Shown here piece by piece: positions 32,801 through 43,929 of a DNA stretch of 64,000 bases (the stretch's first letter is position 1; each line of letters opens with the position of its first letter). The position numbers were made by a program, and so were the translations under genes. Source of the DNA: Cololabis saira (lineage: Eukaryota > Chordata > Actinopteri > Beloniformes > Belonidae); assembly GCF_033807715.1 (NCBI RefSeq), contig NC_084600.1:46436324-46500323 (forward strand), in the 5' to 3' direction. The notes under the pieces were generated by a model. That model saw nothing but the letters and a program-made list of their open reading frames with translations, had not been told where the DNA came from and did not search any database.

Positions 32801-34236
32801 TGGAATACATGGAGGTGTAACGGTGGTACCCTGGAATACATGGAGGTGTAACGGTGGTACCCTGGAATACATGGAGGTGTAACGGTGGTACCCTGGAATA
32901 CATGGAGGTGTAACGGTGGTACCCTGGAATACATGGAGGTGTAACGGTGGTACCCTGGAATACATGGGGGTGTAACGGTGGTACCCTGGAATACATGGGG
33001 GTGTAACGGTGGTACCCTGGAATACATGGAGGTGTAACGGTGGTACCCTGGAATACATGGGGGTGTAACGGTGGTGCCCTGGAATACATGGGGGTGTAAC
33101 GGTAGTACCCTGGAATACATGGAGGTGTAACGGTGGTACCCTGGAATACATGGGGGTGTAACGGTGGTGCTGGTACCCTGGAATACATGGAGGTGTAACG
33201 GTGGTACCCTGGAATACATGGAGGTGTAACGGTGGTACCCTGGAATACATGGAGGTGTAACGGTGGTACCCTGGAGTACATGGGGGTGTAACGGTACCCT
33301 GGAATACATGGGGGTGTAACGGTGGTACCCTGGAATACATGGGGGTGTAACGGTGGTACCCTGGAATACATGGGGGTGTAACGGTGGTACCCTGGAATAC
33401 ATGGAGGTGTAACGGTGGTACCCTGGAATACATGGAGGTGTAACGGTGGTACCCTGGAATACATGGAGGTGTAACGGTGGTACCCTGGAATACATGGAGG
33501 TGTAACGGTGGTGCCCTGGAATACATGGGGGTGTAACGGTGGTACCCTGGAATACATGGAGGTGTAACGGTGGTGCCCTGGAATACATGGAGGTGTAACG
33601 GTGGTACCCTGGAATACATGGAGGTGTAACGGTGGTACTGGTACCCTGGAATACATGGAGGTGTAACGGTGGTGCTGGTACCCTGGAATACATGGAGGTG
33701 TAACGGTGGTACCCTGGAATACATGGAGGTGTAACGGTGGTACCCTGGAATACATGGGGGTGTAACGGTGGTACCCTGGAATACATGGAGGTGTAACGGT
33801 GGTACCCTGGAATACATGGGGGTGTAACGGTGGTGCTGGTACCCTGGAATACATGGAGGTGTAACGGTGGTACCCTGGAATACATGGGGGTGTAACGGTG
33901 GTACCCTGGAATACATGGAGGTGTAACGGTGGTACCCTGGAATACATGGAGGTGTAACGGTGGTACCCTGGAATACATGGGGGTGTAACGGTGGTACCCT
34001 GGAATACATGGGGGTGTAACGGTGGTACCCTGGAATACATGGAGGTGTAACGGTGGTACCCTGGAATACATGGGGGTGTAACGGTGGTACCCTGGAATAC
34101 ATGGAGGTGTAACGGTGGTGCCGGTACCCTGGAATACATGGAGGTGTAACGGTGGTACCCTGGAATACATGGGGGTGTAACGGTGGTGCCCTGGAATACA
34201 TGGGGGTGTAACGGTGGTGCTGGTACCCTGGAATAC
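11891..34236. repeat. Array A: 22.3-kb minisatellite, 31-bp unit with a 37-bp variant
   Basis: About 700 head-to-tail units. Each starts GGTGTAACGGTGG, contains a GGTACC palindrome and ends GGAATACATGG plus A or G. A second unit class carries a 6-bp insert (TGCTGG or TACTGG) before TACCC, giving 37 bp. Rare variants (GTAATACATGG, ATACGTAGG, GTGTATCGG, ATGCGGG, GTAAAGG) recur at fixed large offsets and show higher-order duplication. The plus strand has TAA once per unit and is closed. The minus strand has no stop in any of three frames, and since 31 is not a multiple of 3 each frame cycles through all phases. That is the whole reason for a 7440-codon minus-strand frame (11817-34139) and others of 445-6452 codons. 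They are not called as genes. Confidence 0.97.
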
Positions 34237-34320
34237 GGCTGAAAATAGCTGGAATAGGCTCCAGCAGACCCCCGTGACCCTGCAAAGGATAAAACGGGTA
34301 TAGATAATGGATGGATGTTT
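34237..34320 (+). mobile_element. SINE/LINE-tail-like fragment at the right edge of array A
   Basis: GGAATAGGCTCCAGCAGACC followed by CCCCGTGACCCTGCAAAGGA and a GGGTATAGATAATGGATGG tail matches a 3'-tail motif frequent in fish retroposons. It begins exactly where the last array unit breaks off. From 34317 to about 34480 the sequence is T-rich and low in complexity, with nothing further recognisable until 34750. Confidence 0.5.
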
Positions 34321-34751
34321 TATTTCATTTATTTTAATTTTTTAATGTATTTATTTTGTTTTTTTGTTTCTTTTTTTCTTTTTATTTTCTTTCATTATTT
34401 TTTTATTTTATTCTATGTTTATTCATTTTTATTTTATTTATTTAATTATTTTTTATTTTTCTGAGTGTATACATGATCGATGAATTATTCTATTCAGATT
34501 TAAAATCAGAATAAACCAGCCACTTATTTTGGAATTAAGTTTAATTCGGAATGGCCATTTTCATTCAGAATTAAGTGTTAACATGGTCATTTTTACTGAT
34601 TTTAAATAGGATTTAATTTGAATTCTGAATCAAAGAGGAATTAAACTTCCCAGGTAAACACAGTGAACGTGAAGTTTATTGACACTTTAATGCAGATGAA
34701 CTGATGCCGGTTGTTACAGCGAGTGCTCAGATTTCTGTCCCAGCGCTGAGC

Positions 34752-34887
34752 TAATCCCGTCCTGGTTTAATCCCTCCCCCTCCGTGGTGCCATTGGTTAA
34801 TCCCTGTGTCTGCAGCTCTGATTGGTTAACCTCCTTTAGAGGGAGCAGCTCCTATAATCCCCCCTCAACTAACGTTAGCGCTAATCC
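34752..34887 (+). promoter_or_regulatory. Cluster of five TAATCC (Otx/Crx-type) motifs
   Basis: TAATCC occurs on the plus strand at 34752, 34768, 34798, 34855 and 34882. Two inverted CCAAT-box cores (ATTGG) lie at 34792 and 34821. TAATCC is the core recognised by K50 homeodomains such as CRX. The island is single copy between two giant minisatellites. A regulatory role is inferred, and no gene start is recognisable next to it. Confidence 0.4.
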
Positions 34888-34911
34888 AGCAGCAGATGTG
34901 GTGGGGGAGGA

Positions 34912-37900
34912 CACTTCCTTTACTGTGTTTTACTCCCTAAACCACTTCCTTTACTGTGTTTTACTCCCTAAACCACTTCCTTTACTGTGTTTTACTCCCT
35001 AAACCACTTCCTTTACTGTGTTTTACTCCCTAAACCACTTCCTTTACTGTGTTTTACTCCCTAAACCACTTCCTTTACTGTGTTTTACCGTGTTTTACTC
35101 CCTAAACCACTTCCTTTACTCCCTAAACCACTTCCTTTACTGTGTTTTACCGTGTTTTACTCCCTAAACCACTTCCTTTACTGTGTTTTACTCCCTAAAC
35201 CACTTCCTTTACTGTGTTTTACTCCCTAAACCACTTCCTTTACTGTGTTTTACTCCCTAAACCACTTCCTTTACTGTGTTTTACTCCCTAAACCACTTCC
35301 TTTACTGTGTTTTACTCCCTAAACCACTTCCTTTACTGTGTTTTACTCCCTAAACCACTTCCTTTACTGCGTTTTACTCCCTAAACCACTTCCTTTACTG
35401 TATTTTACTCCCTAAACCACTTCCTTTACTGCGTTTTACTCCCTAAACCACTTCCTTTACTGTGTTTTACTCCCTAAACCACTTCCTTTACTGCGTTTTA
35501 CTCCCTAAACCACTTCCTTTACTGTGTTTTACTCCCTAAACCACTTCCTTTACTGTGTTTTACTCCCTAAACCACTTCCTTTACTGCGTTTTACTCCCTA
35601 AACCACTTCCTTTACTGCGTTTTACTCCCTAAACCACTTCCTTTACTGTGTTTTACTCCCTAAACCACTTCCTTCACTGTTTTACTCCCTAAACCACTTC
35701 CTTTACTGTGTTTTACTCCCTAAACCACTTCCTTTACTGTGTTTTACTCCCTAAACCACTTCCTTCACTGTTTTACTCCCTAAACCACTTCCTTTACTGT
35801 GTTTTACTCCCTAAACCACTTCCTTTACTGCGTTTTACTCCCTAAACCACTTCCTTTACTGTGTTTTACTCCCTAAACCACTTCCTTTACTGCGTTTTAC
35901 TCCCTAAACCACTTCCTTTACTGTGTTTTACTCCCTAAACCACTTCCTTTACTGTGTTTTACTCCCTAAACCACTTCCTTTACTGCGTTTTACTCCCTAA
36001 ACCACTTCCTTTACTGCGTTTTACTCCCTAAACCACTTCCTTTACTGCGTTTTACTCCCTAAACCACTTCATTTACTCTGTTTTACTCCCTAAACCACTT
36101 CCTTTACTGTGTTTTACTGCGTTTTACTCCCTAAACCACTTCCTTTACTGTGTTTTACTCCCTAAACCACTTCCTTTACTGCGTTTTACTCCCTAAACCA
36201 CTTCCTTTACTGTGTTTTACTCCCTAAACCACTTCCTTTACTGTGTTTTACTCCCTAAACCACTTCCTTTAATGTGTTTTACTCCCTAAACCACTTCCTT
36301 TACCGTGTTTTACTCCCTAAACCACTTCCTTTACTGTGTTTTACTCCCTAAACCACTTCCTTTACTGCATTTTACTCCCTAAACCACTTCCTTTACTGTG
36401 TTTTACTCCCTAAACCACTTCCTTTACTGCGTTTTACTCCCTAAACCACTTCCTTTACTGTGTTTTACTCCCTAAACCACTTCCTTTACTGTGTTTTACT
36501 CCCTAAACCACTTCCTTTACTGTGTTTTACTCCCTAAACCACTTCCTTTACTGCGTTTTACTCCCTAAACCACTTCCTTTACTCCCTAAACCACTTCCTT
36601 TAATGTGTTTTACTCCCTAAACCACTTCCTTTACCGTGTTTTACTCCCTAAACCACTTTACTGTGTTTTACTCCCTAAACCACTTCCTTTACTGCGTTTT
36701 ACTCCCTAAAACACTTCCTTTACTGTGTTTTACTCCCTAAACCACTTCCTTTACTGTGTTTTACTCCCTAAACCACTTCCTTTACTGCGTTTTACTCCCT
36801 AAACCACTTCCTTTACTGTGTTTTACTCCCTAAACTACTTCCTTTACTGTGTTTTACTCCCTAAACCACTTCCTTTACCGTGTTTTACTCCCTAAACCAC
36901 TTCCTTTACTGTGTTTTACTCCCTAAACCACTTCATTTACTCTGTTTTACTGTGTTTTACTCCCTAAACCACTTCCTTTACTGTGTTTTACTCCCTAAAC
37001 CACTTCCTTTACCGTGTTTTACTCCCTAAACCACTTCCTTTACTGTGTTTTACTCCCTAAACCACTTCCTTTACTGTGTTTTACTCCCTAAACCACTTCC
37101 TTTACTGTGTTTTACTCCCTAAACCACTTCCTTTACTGTGTTTTACTCCCTAAACCACTTCCTTTACTGCGTTTTACTCCCTAAACCACTTCCTTTACTG
37201 CGTTTTACTCCCTAAACCACTTCCTTTACTGTGTTTTACTCCCTAAACCACTTCCTTTACTGCGTTTTACTCCCTAAACCACTTCCTTTACTGAGTTTTA
37301 CTCCCTAAACCACTTCCTTTACTGTGTTTTACTCCCTAAACCACTTCCTTTACTGCGTTTTACTCCCTAAACCACTTCCTTTACTGTGTTTTACTGTGTT
37401 TTACTCCCTAAACCACTTCCTTTACTGCGTTTTACTCCCTAAACCACTTCCTTTACTGTGTTTTACTCCCTAAACCACTTCCTTCACTGTTTTACTCCCT
37501 AAACCACTTCCTTTACTGTGTTTTACTCCCTAAACCACTTCCTTTACTGTGTTTTACTCCCTAAACCACTTCCTTCACTGTTTTACTCCCTAAACCACTT
37601 CCTTTACTGTGTTTTACTCCCTAAACCACTTCCTTTACTGCGTTTTACTCCCTAAACCACTTCCTTTACTGTGTTTTACTCCCTAAACCACTTCCTTTAC
37701 TGCGTTTTACTCCCTAAACCACTTCCTTTACTGTGTTTTACTCCCTAAACCACTTCCTTTACTGTGTTTTACTCCCTAAACCACTTCCTTTACTGCGTTT
37801 TACTCCCTAAACCACTTCCTTTACTGCGTTTTACTCCCTAAACCACTTCCTTTACTGCGTTTTACTCCCTAAACCACTTCATTTACTCTGTTTTACTCCC

Positions 37901-40900
37901 TAAACCACTTCCTTTACTGTGTTTTACTGCGTTTTACTCCCTAAACCACTTCCTTTACTGTGTTTTACTCCCTAAACCACTTCCTTTACTGTGTTTTACT
38001 CCCTAAACCACTTCCTTTACTGTGTTTTACTCCCTAAACCACTTCCTTTAATGTGTTTTACTCCCTAAACCACTTCCTTTACCGTGTTTTACTCCCTAAA
38101 CCACTTCCTTTACTGTGTTTTACTCCCTAAACCACTTCCTTTACTGCATTTTACTCCCTAAACCACTTCCTTTACTGTGTTTTACTCCCTAAACCACTTC
38201 CTTTACTGCGTTTTACTCCCTAAACCACTTCCTTTACTGTGTTTTACTCCCTAAACCACTTCCTTTACTGTGTTTTACTCCCTAAACCACTTCCTTTACT
38301 GTGTTTTACTCCCTAAACCACTTCCTTTACTGCGTTTTACTCCCTAAACCACTTCCTTTACTCCCTAAACCACTTCCTTTAATGTGTTTTACTCCCTAAA
38401 CCACTTCCTTTACCGTGTTTTACTCCCTAAACCACTTTACTGTGTTTTACTCCCTAAACCACTTCCTTTACTGCGTTTTACTCCCTAAAACACTTCCTTT
38501 ACTGTGTTTTACTCCCTAAACCACTTCCTTTACTGTGTTTTACTCCCTAAACCACTTCCTTTACTGCGTTTTACTCCCTAAACCACTTCCTTTACTGTGT
38601 TTTACTCCCTAAACTACTTCCTTTACTGTGTTTTACTCCCTAAACCACTTCCTTTACCGTGTTTTACTCCCTAAACCACTTCCTTTACTGTGTTTTACTC
38701 CCTAAACCACTTCATTTACTCTGTTTTACTGTGTTTTACTCCCTAAACCACTTCCTTTACTGTGTTTTACTCCCTAAACCACTTCCTTTACCGTGTTTTA
38801 CTCCCTAAACCACTTCCTTTACTGTGTTTTACTCCCTAAACCACTTCCTTTACTGTGTTTTACTCCCTAAACCACTTCCTTTACTGTGTTTTACTCCCTA
38901 AACCACTTCCTTTACTGTGTTTTACTCCCTAAACCACTTCCTTTACTGCGTTTTACTCCCTAAACCACTTCCTTTACTGCGTTTTACTCCCTAAACCACT
39001 TCCTTTACTGTGTTTTACTCCCTAAACCACTTCCTTTACTGCGTTTTACTCCCTAAACCACTTCCTTTACTGAGTTTTACTCCCTAAACCACTTCCTTTA
39101 CTGTGTTTTACTCCCTAAACCACTTCCTTTACTGCGTTTTACTCCCTAAACCACTTCCTTTACTGTGTTTTACTGTGTTTTACTCCCTAAACCACTTCCT
39201 TTACTGTGTTTTACTCCCTAAACCACTTCCTTTACTGTGTTTTATTCCCTAAACCACTTCCTTTACTGTGTTTTACTCCCTAAACCACTTCCTTTACTGC
39301 GTTTTACTCCCTAAACCACTTCCTTTACTGTGTTTTACTCCCTAAACCACTTCCTTTACTGTGTTTTATTCCCTAAACCACTTCCTTTACTGCGTTTTAC
39401 TCCCTAAACCACGTCCTTTACTGTGTTTTACTCCCTAAACCACTTCCTTCACTGTTTTACTCCCTAAACCACTTCCTTTACTGTGTTTTACTGTGTTTTA
39501 CTCCCTAAACCACTTCCTTCACTGTTTTACTCCCTAAACCACTTCCTTTACTGTGTTTTACTCCCTAAACCACTTCCTTTACTGCGTTTTACTCCCTAAA
39601 CCACTTCCTTTACTGTGTTTTACTCCCTAAACCACTTCCTTTACTGTGTTTTATTCCCTAAACCACTTCCTTTACTGCGTTTTACTCCCTAAACCACTTC
39701 CTTTACTGTGTTTTACTGTGTTTTACTCCCTAAACCACTTCCTTTACTGTGTTTTACTCCCTAAACCACTTCCTTTACTGTGTTTTATTCCCTAAACCAC
39801 TTCCTTTACTGCGTTTTACTCCCTAAACCACGTCCTTTACTGTGTTTTACTCCCTAAACCACTTCCTTCACTGTTTTACTCCCTAAACCACTTCCTTTAC
39901 TGTGTTTTACTGTGTTTTACTCCCTAAACCACTTCCTTCACTGTTTTACTCCCTAAACCACTTCCTTTACTGTGTTTTACTCCCTAAACCACTTCCTTTA
40001 CTGCGTTTTACTCCCTAAACCACTTCCTTTACTGTGTTTTACTCCCTAAACCACTTCCTTTACTGCGTTTTACTCCCTAAACCACTTCCTTTACTGTGTT
40101 TTACTCCCTAAACCACTTCCTTTACTGCGTTTTACTCCCTAAACCACTTCCTTTACTGTGTTTTACTCCCTAAACCACTTCCTTTACTGTTTTACTCCCT
40201 AAACCACTTCCTTTACTGTGTTTTACTCCCTAAACCACTTCCTTTACTCCCTAAACCACTTCCTTTACTGCGTTTTACTCCCTAAACCACTTCCTTTACT
40301 GTGTTTTACTCCCTAAACCACTTCCTTTACTGTGTTTTACTCCCTAAACCACTTCCTTTACTGTGTTTTACTCCCTAAACCACTTCCTTTACTGCGTTTT
40401 ACTCCCTAAATCACTTCCTTTACTGTGTTTTACTCCCTAAACCACTTCCTTTACTGAGTTTTACTCCCTAAACCACTTCCTTTACTCCCTAAACCACTTC
40501 CTTTACTGAGTTTTACTCCCTAAACCACTTCCTTTACTGAGTTTTACTCCCTAAACCACTTCCTTTACTGTGTTTTACTCCCTAAACCACTTCCTTTACT
40601 GTGTTTTACTCCCTAAACCACTTCCTTTACTGCGTTTTACTCCCTAAACCACTTCCTTTACTGCGTTTTACTCCCTAAACCACTTCCTTTACTGCGTTTT
40701 ACTGCGTTTTACTCCCTAAACCACTTCCTTTACTGTGTTTTACTTCCTAAACCACTTCCTTTTCTGTGTTTTACTCCCTAAACCACTTCCTTTACTGTGT
40801 TTTACTTCCTAAACCACTTCCTTTACTGTGTTTTACTCCCTAAACCACTTCCTTTACTGTGTTTTACTTCCTAAACCACTTCCTTTACTGTGTTTTACTC

Positions 40901-41139
40901 CCTAAACCACTTCCTTTACTGCGTTTTACTGTGTTTTACTCTGTTTTACTCCCTAAACCACTTCCTTTACTGTGTTTTACTCCCTAAACCACTTCCTTTA
41001 CTGTGTTTTACTGCGTTTTACTCCCTAAACCACTTCCTTTACTGTGTTTTACTCCCTAAACCACTTCCTTTACTGCGTTTTACTCCCTAAACCACTTCCT
41101 TTACTGTGTTTTACTCCCTAAACCACTTCTTTCACTGTG
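34912..41139. repeat. Array B: 6.2-kb minisatellite, 31-bp unit unrelated to array A
   Basis: About 200 copies of a unit made of TTTTACTCCCTAAACCACTT followed by CCTTTACTGTG (31 bp). Common variants change ACTGTG to ACTGCG, ACCGTG or AATGTG. Deleted units give short internal repeats (TTTACTGTGTTTTACTGTG, CTTTACTCCCTAAACC). Diagnostic variants recur at offsets of 1810 then 1779 bp (for example CCTTCACTG at 35671 and 37481; CTTCATTTACTCTG at 36931 and 38710; CTGAGTTTTAC at 37291 and 39070), showing a tandem duplication of about 1.8 kb. A further repeat of about 419 bp is visible near 39411 and 39830 (ACGTCCTTTA). No coding potential. Confidence 0.96.
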
Positions 41140-41193
41140 TATGGAAAACCACCGTAGAACAAAATATAATCTAATGTATGGAAAACCACTGCA
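41140..41193. repeat. Isolated seed of the array C unit at the end of array B
   Basis: TATGGAAAACCACCGTAGAA and the rest of one array C unit, plus half of a second, follow directly on the last array B unit. The main array C starts 1.3 kb further on. Confidence 0.8.
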
Positions 41194-41251
<58 letters not shown>

Positions 41252-41310
41252 ATATTAAAATGATATATCAAAATATGATATATATTACATATGGTGCTGT
41301 CAGGCGATTA
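41194..41310. repeat. (TA)n tract plus GGTGCTGTCAGGCGATTAAA block, copy 1
   Basis: TA repeats (41196-41248) run through GATATATTAAAATG into ATATGGTGCTGTCAGGCGAT. The same order recurs at 43660-43785, so array C and its flanks sit between two direct copies. The CTGTCAGGCGATTAAA motif resembles a DNA-transposon end. Confidence 0.7.
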
Positions 41311-41429
41311 AAAAAATGTATCTAATTAATTACAGGATTTATAATTAATCTTAATTAATACTGTATTTAACCCGGTCTTTGTACGTTTTGACCGTATAGA
41401 AAAATAATTCTTGCCATTGTAAGAATGAG

Positions 41430-41630
41430 ATGAACCTGCTGGATCTACTGCCCTTACTGACTAACAACTGCTGCTTTTATTATTTTACCTCTTTTCTTAT
41501 CATTTTATTTCATTTTATTTGTTATTTACTGTTAATTGTGTCTTGCTGCTTTTAATGTTGATGTAAAGACTTTGAATGATCTTTTGGTTGAATTGTTCTA
41601 TATAAATAAACTTGCCTTATCTAATTAATC
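41430..41630 (+). mobile_element. LINE 3'-tail-like fragment
   Basis: AAAGACTTTGAATGATCTTT followed by GTTCTATATAAATAAACTTG and CCTT resembles 3' UTR ends of fish CR1/L2-type LINEs. No coding part remains. Confidence 0.45.
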
Positions 41631-41765
41631 ACATTTTAATCTCATTTCTGCAAAAAAGTCCCCAAATAAAGAATTAGAATTATAGGACATTGTAAACTTG
41701 CAGTGATGACTAATCAATTGAAAACACTAAGAAGAGAATATTTTAAATCCACATTTTTATTGGTG

Positions 41766-41885
41766 AAGTTTGTTTCATAAATGAAATTCAAAAGAAAAAG
41801 CGTCAGCAGGTGCTTTATTACGAATAAATAAGATACAGAAATAAAATAAGGCTGAGTCTCAATAGGCACTTAAAGCACGAACATT
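41766..41885. repeat. Left arm of a distant inverted repeat
   Basis: The block with GAAATTCAAAAGAAAAAGCG, CAGCAGGTGC and CTCAATAGGCACTTAA is present in inverse orientation at about 43797-43915. The two arms bracket array C and its surroundings, about 1.9 kb apart. Confidence 0.7.
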
Positions 41886-42514
41886 AATTAAACATTAATA
41901 TATGCAGACAAAAAAAACATTTGAAAAATAAATGTAGAAGGTTGAATGTGTATTAATTATTTATTTCATTTGAGAGTCGTTCCATTTGTCGTTCAATGAC
42001 CATAAAATAAACGTGACCTTTACCTTTTTAATACTTTTTAATTTAAACCTTAACTCATACCTTTCCGTACATTTCGGCCGTAAAAACTACCGTATTTCAC
42101 CCTTACATTTCCCGTTTTATAATATAATAATTTTTAAACAGCAAACTGAAACAAAAAAAAGCAAAGACTTTGTGTAAATATCTGTAAAAATAGGATTTTA
42201 AATGAACTTTCCTAAAGAGGAGCCGGATGTTTTTAGTCTCTAACGGGGGAAGAACGATGTCCGTCAGCGCCACCAGGGCGGCGACAGAGAGCCTCATGAC
42301 GGAAAACGACAAATAAAAATAAAATATAAATGTTTCAATGTGTAAATAAACTGAAAATATTTAAAATAAATAAATGTGCTTTAATTCACTCGTGTTTTCA
42401 CTGAGACACCGTTATAGGAATGACATAAAATACAACATTTCAGTGTCAACAAACGTACATAAAGATCAAATAATTGTAGATTATAAAAGTTTGACAGTTA
42501 TTTTAGATTTCTTC

Positions 42515-43316
42515 ATAATCTAAAAGTATGGAAAACCACCGCGGGACAAAATATAATCTAAAGGTATGGAAAACCACCACGGGACAAAATATAATCTAAA
42601 GGTATGGAAAACCACCGCGGAACAAAATATAATCTAAAAGTATGGAAAACCACCGCGGAACAAAATATAATCTAAAAGTATGGAAAACCACCGCGGAACA
42701 AAATATAATCTAAAAGTATGGAAAACCACAGAGGAACAAAATATAATCTAAAAGTATGGAAAACCACAGAGGAACAAAATATAATCTAAAAGTATGGAAA
42801 ACCACCGCGGAACAAAATATAATCTAAAAGTATGGAAAACCACCGCGGAACAAAATATAATCTAAAGGTATGGAAAACCACCGCGGGACAAAATATAATC
42901 TAAAAGTATGGAAAACCACCGCAGAACAAAATATAATCTAAAAGTATGGAAAACCACCGCGGGACAAAATATAATATGAAGTATGGAAAACCACCGCGGG
43001 ACAAAATATAATCTAAAAGTATGGAAAACCACCGCGGGACAAAATATAATCTAAAAGTATGGAAAACCACCGCGGAACAAAATATAATCTAAAAGTATGG
43101 AAAACCACCACGGAACAAAATATAATCTAAAAGTATGGAAAACCACCGCGGGACAAAATATAATCTAAAAGTATGGAAAACCACCGCGGAACACAATATA
43201 ATCTAAAAGTATGGAAAACCACCGCGGAACAAAATATAATCTAAAAGTATGGAAAACCACCGCGGGACAAAATATAATCTAAAAGTATGGAAAACCACCG
43301 CGGGACAAAGTAGGAC
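42515..43316. repeat. Array C: 38-bp minisatellite, about 21 copies
   Basis: The unit is AGTATGGAAAACCACCGCGG followed by (A/G)ACAAAATATAATCTAA, 38 bp in all. Most differences lie at the CCGCGG core (CCACGG, ACAGAG, CCGCAG), a pattern that fits CpG decay in part. One unit is shortened at 42971 (ATAATATGAAG). There is no ORF. Confidence 0.95.
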
Positions 43317-43330
43317 TTAAATGTATTGAA

Positions 43331-43560
43331 TAGTGTCAGGGCAAGAGAAAAATAAAAATATTTTAGCGGAGGAAGATTTTTTATTCATTATGCATTTTGA
43401 GAAAAAAGTGGAAATGTCGAGAAAAATGTCGAGAAAAAAGTGGAAATGTCGACATTAATGTTGAAATACAATTTCGCAACAATAGGCGAATTGTATTTCA
43501 ACTTTTTTCTCGACATTTTTCCTTTTTTCTCTAAGTGCACAATAAAAAACAAACACCGCG
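43331..43560. mobile_element. Foldback element, family 2 (CTCGACATTT type), copy 1
   Basis: GTGTCAGGGCAAGAGAAAAA leads into GTGGAAATGTCGAGAAAAAT, then GTTGAAATACAATTTCGCAA, whose inverse (GAATTGTATTTCAACTTTTT, CTCGACATTT) follows. The result is a palindrome centred near 43483. It has the same design as the copies at 51075 and 60815. Confidence 0.7.
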
Positions 43561-43631
43561 GTCACAAAGTATAACCCCTAAAGCACAGATCCTGATAAAA
43601 TACTGGCAGAAAAAGAAATGTATGTAAAAAT

Positions 43632-43632
43632 G

Positions 43633-43727
<95 letters not shown>

Positions 43728-43785
43728 ATATTAAAATATATATGATATATATTAAATATGGTGCTGTCAGGCGATTAAAAACATT
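43632..43785. repeat. (A)n(TA)n tract plus GGTGCTGTCAGGCGATTAAA block, copy 2
   Basis: About 28 A residues, then TA repeats to 43724, then GATATATTAAAATATAT and the GGTGCTGTCAGGCGATTAAA block, as at 41194-41310. Confidence 0.9.
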
Positions 43786-43929
43786 GAAAATAGTTTAATA
43801 CCATGCTGGTGCCTTAAGTGCCTATTGAGACCTTATTTTATTTCTGTATTTTATTTATTTGTAATAATGCACCTGCTGACGTGATTGAGCTTTTTCTTTT
43901 GAATTTCAGTTAGTTATTTTAGATTTCTT

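Noticed and set aside
11817..34139. Minus-strand open frame of 7440 codons, and other long minus-strand frames (for example 13192-32550) over array A
   Set aside because: All are by-products of a 31-bp unit with no stop in the reverse direction. Three overlapping frames encode the same periodic reading, there is no non-repeat coding domain, and the frames simply run off the array edge.
11891..43316. CRISPR array, considered because of regular short repeats
   Set aside because: There are no unique spacers between repeats. The units are head to tail, the host is a vertebrate and no cas genes are present.
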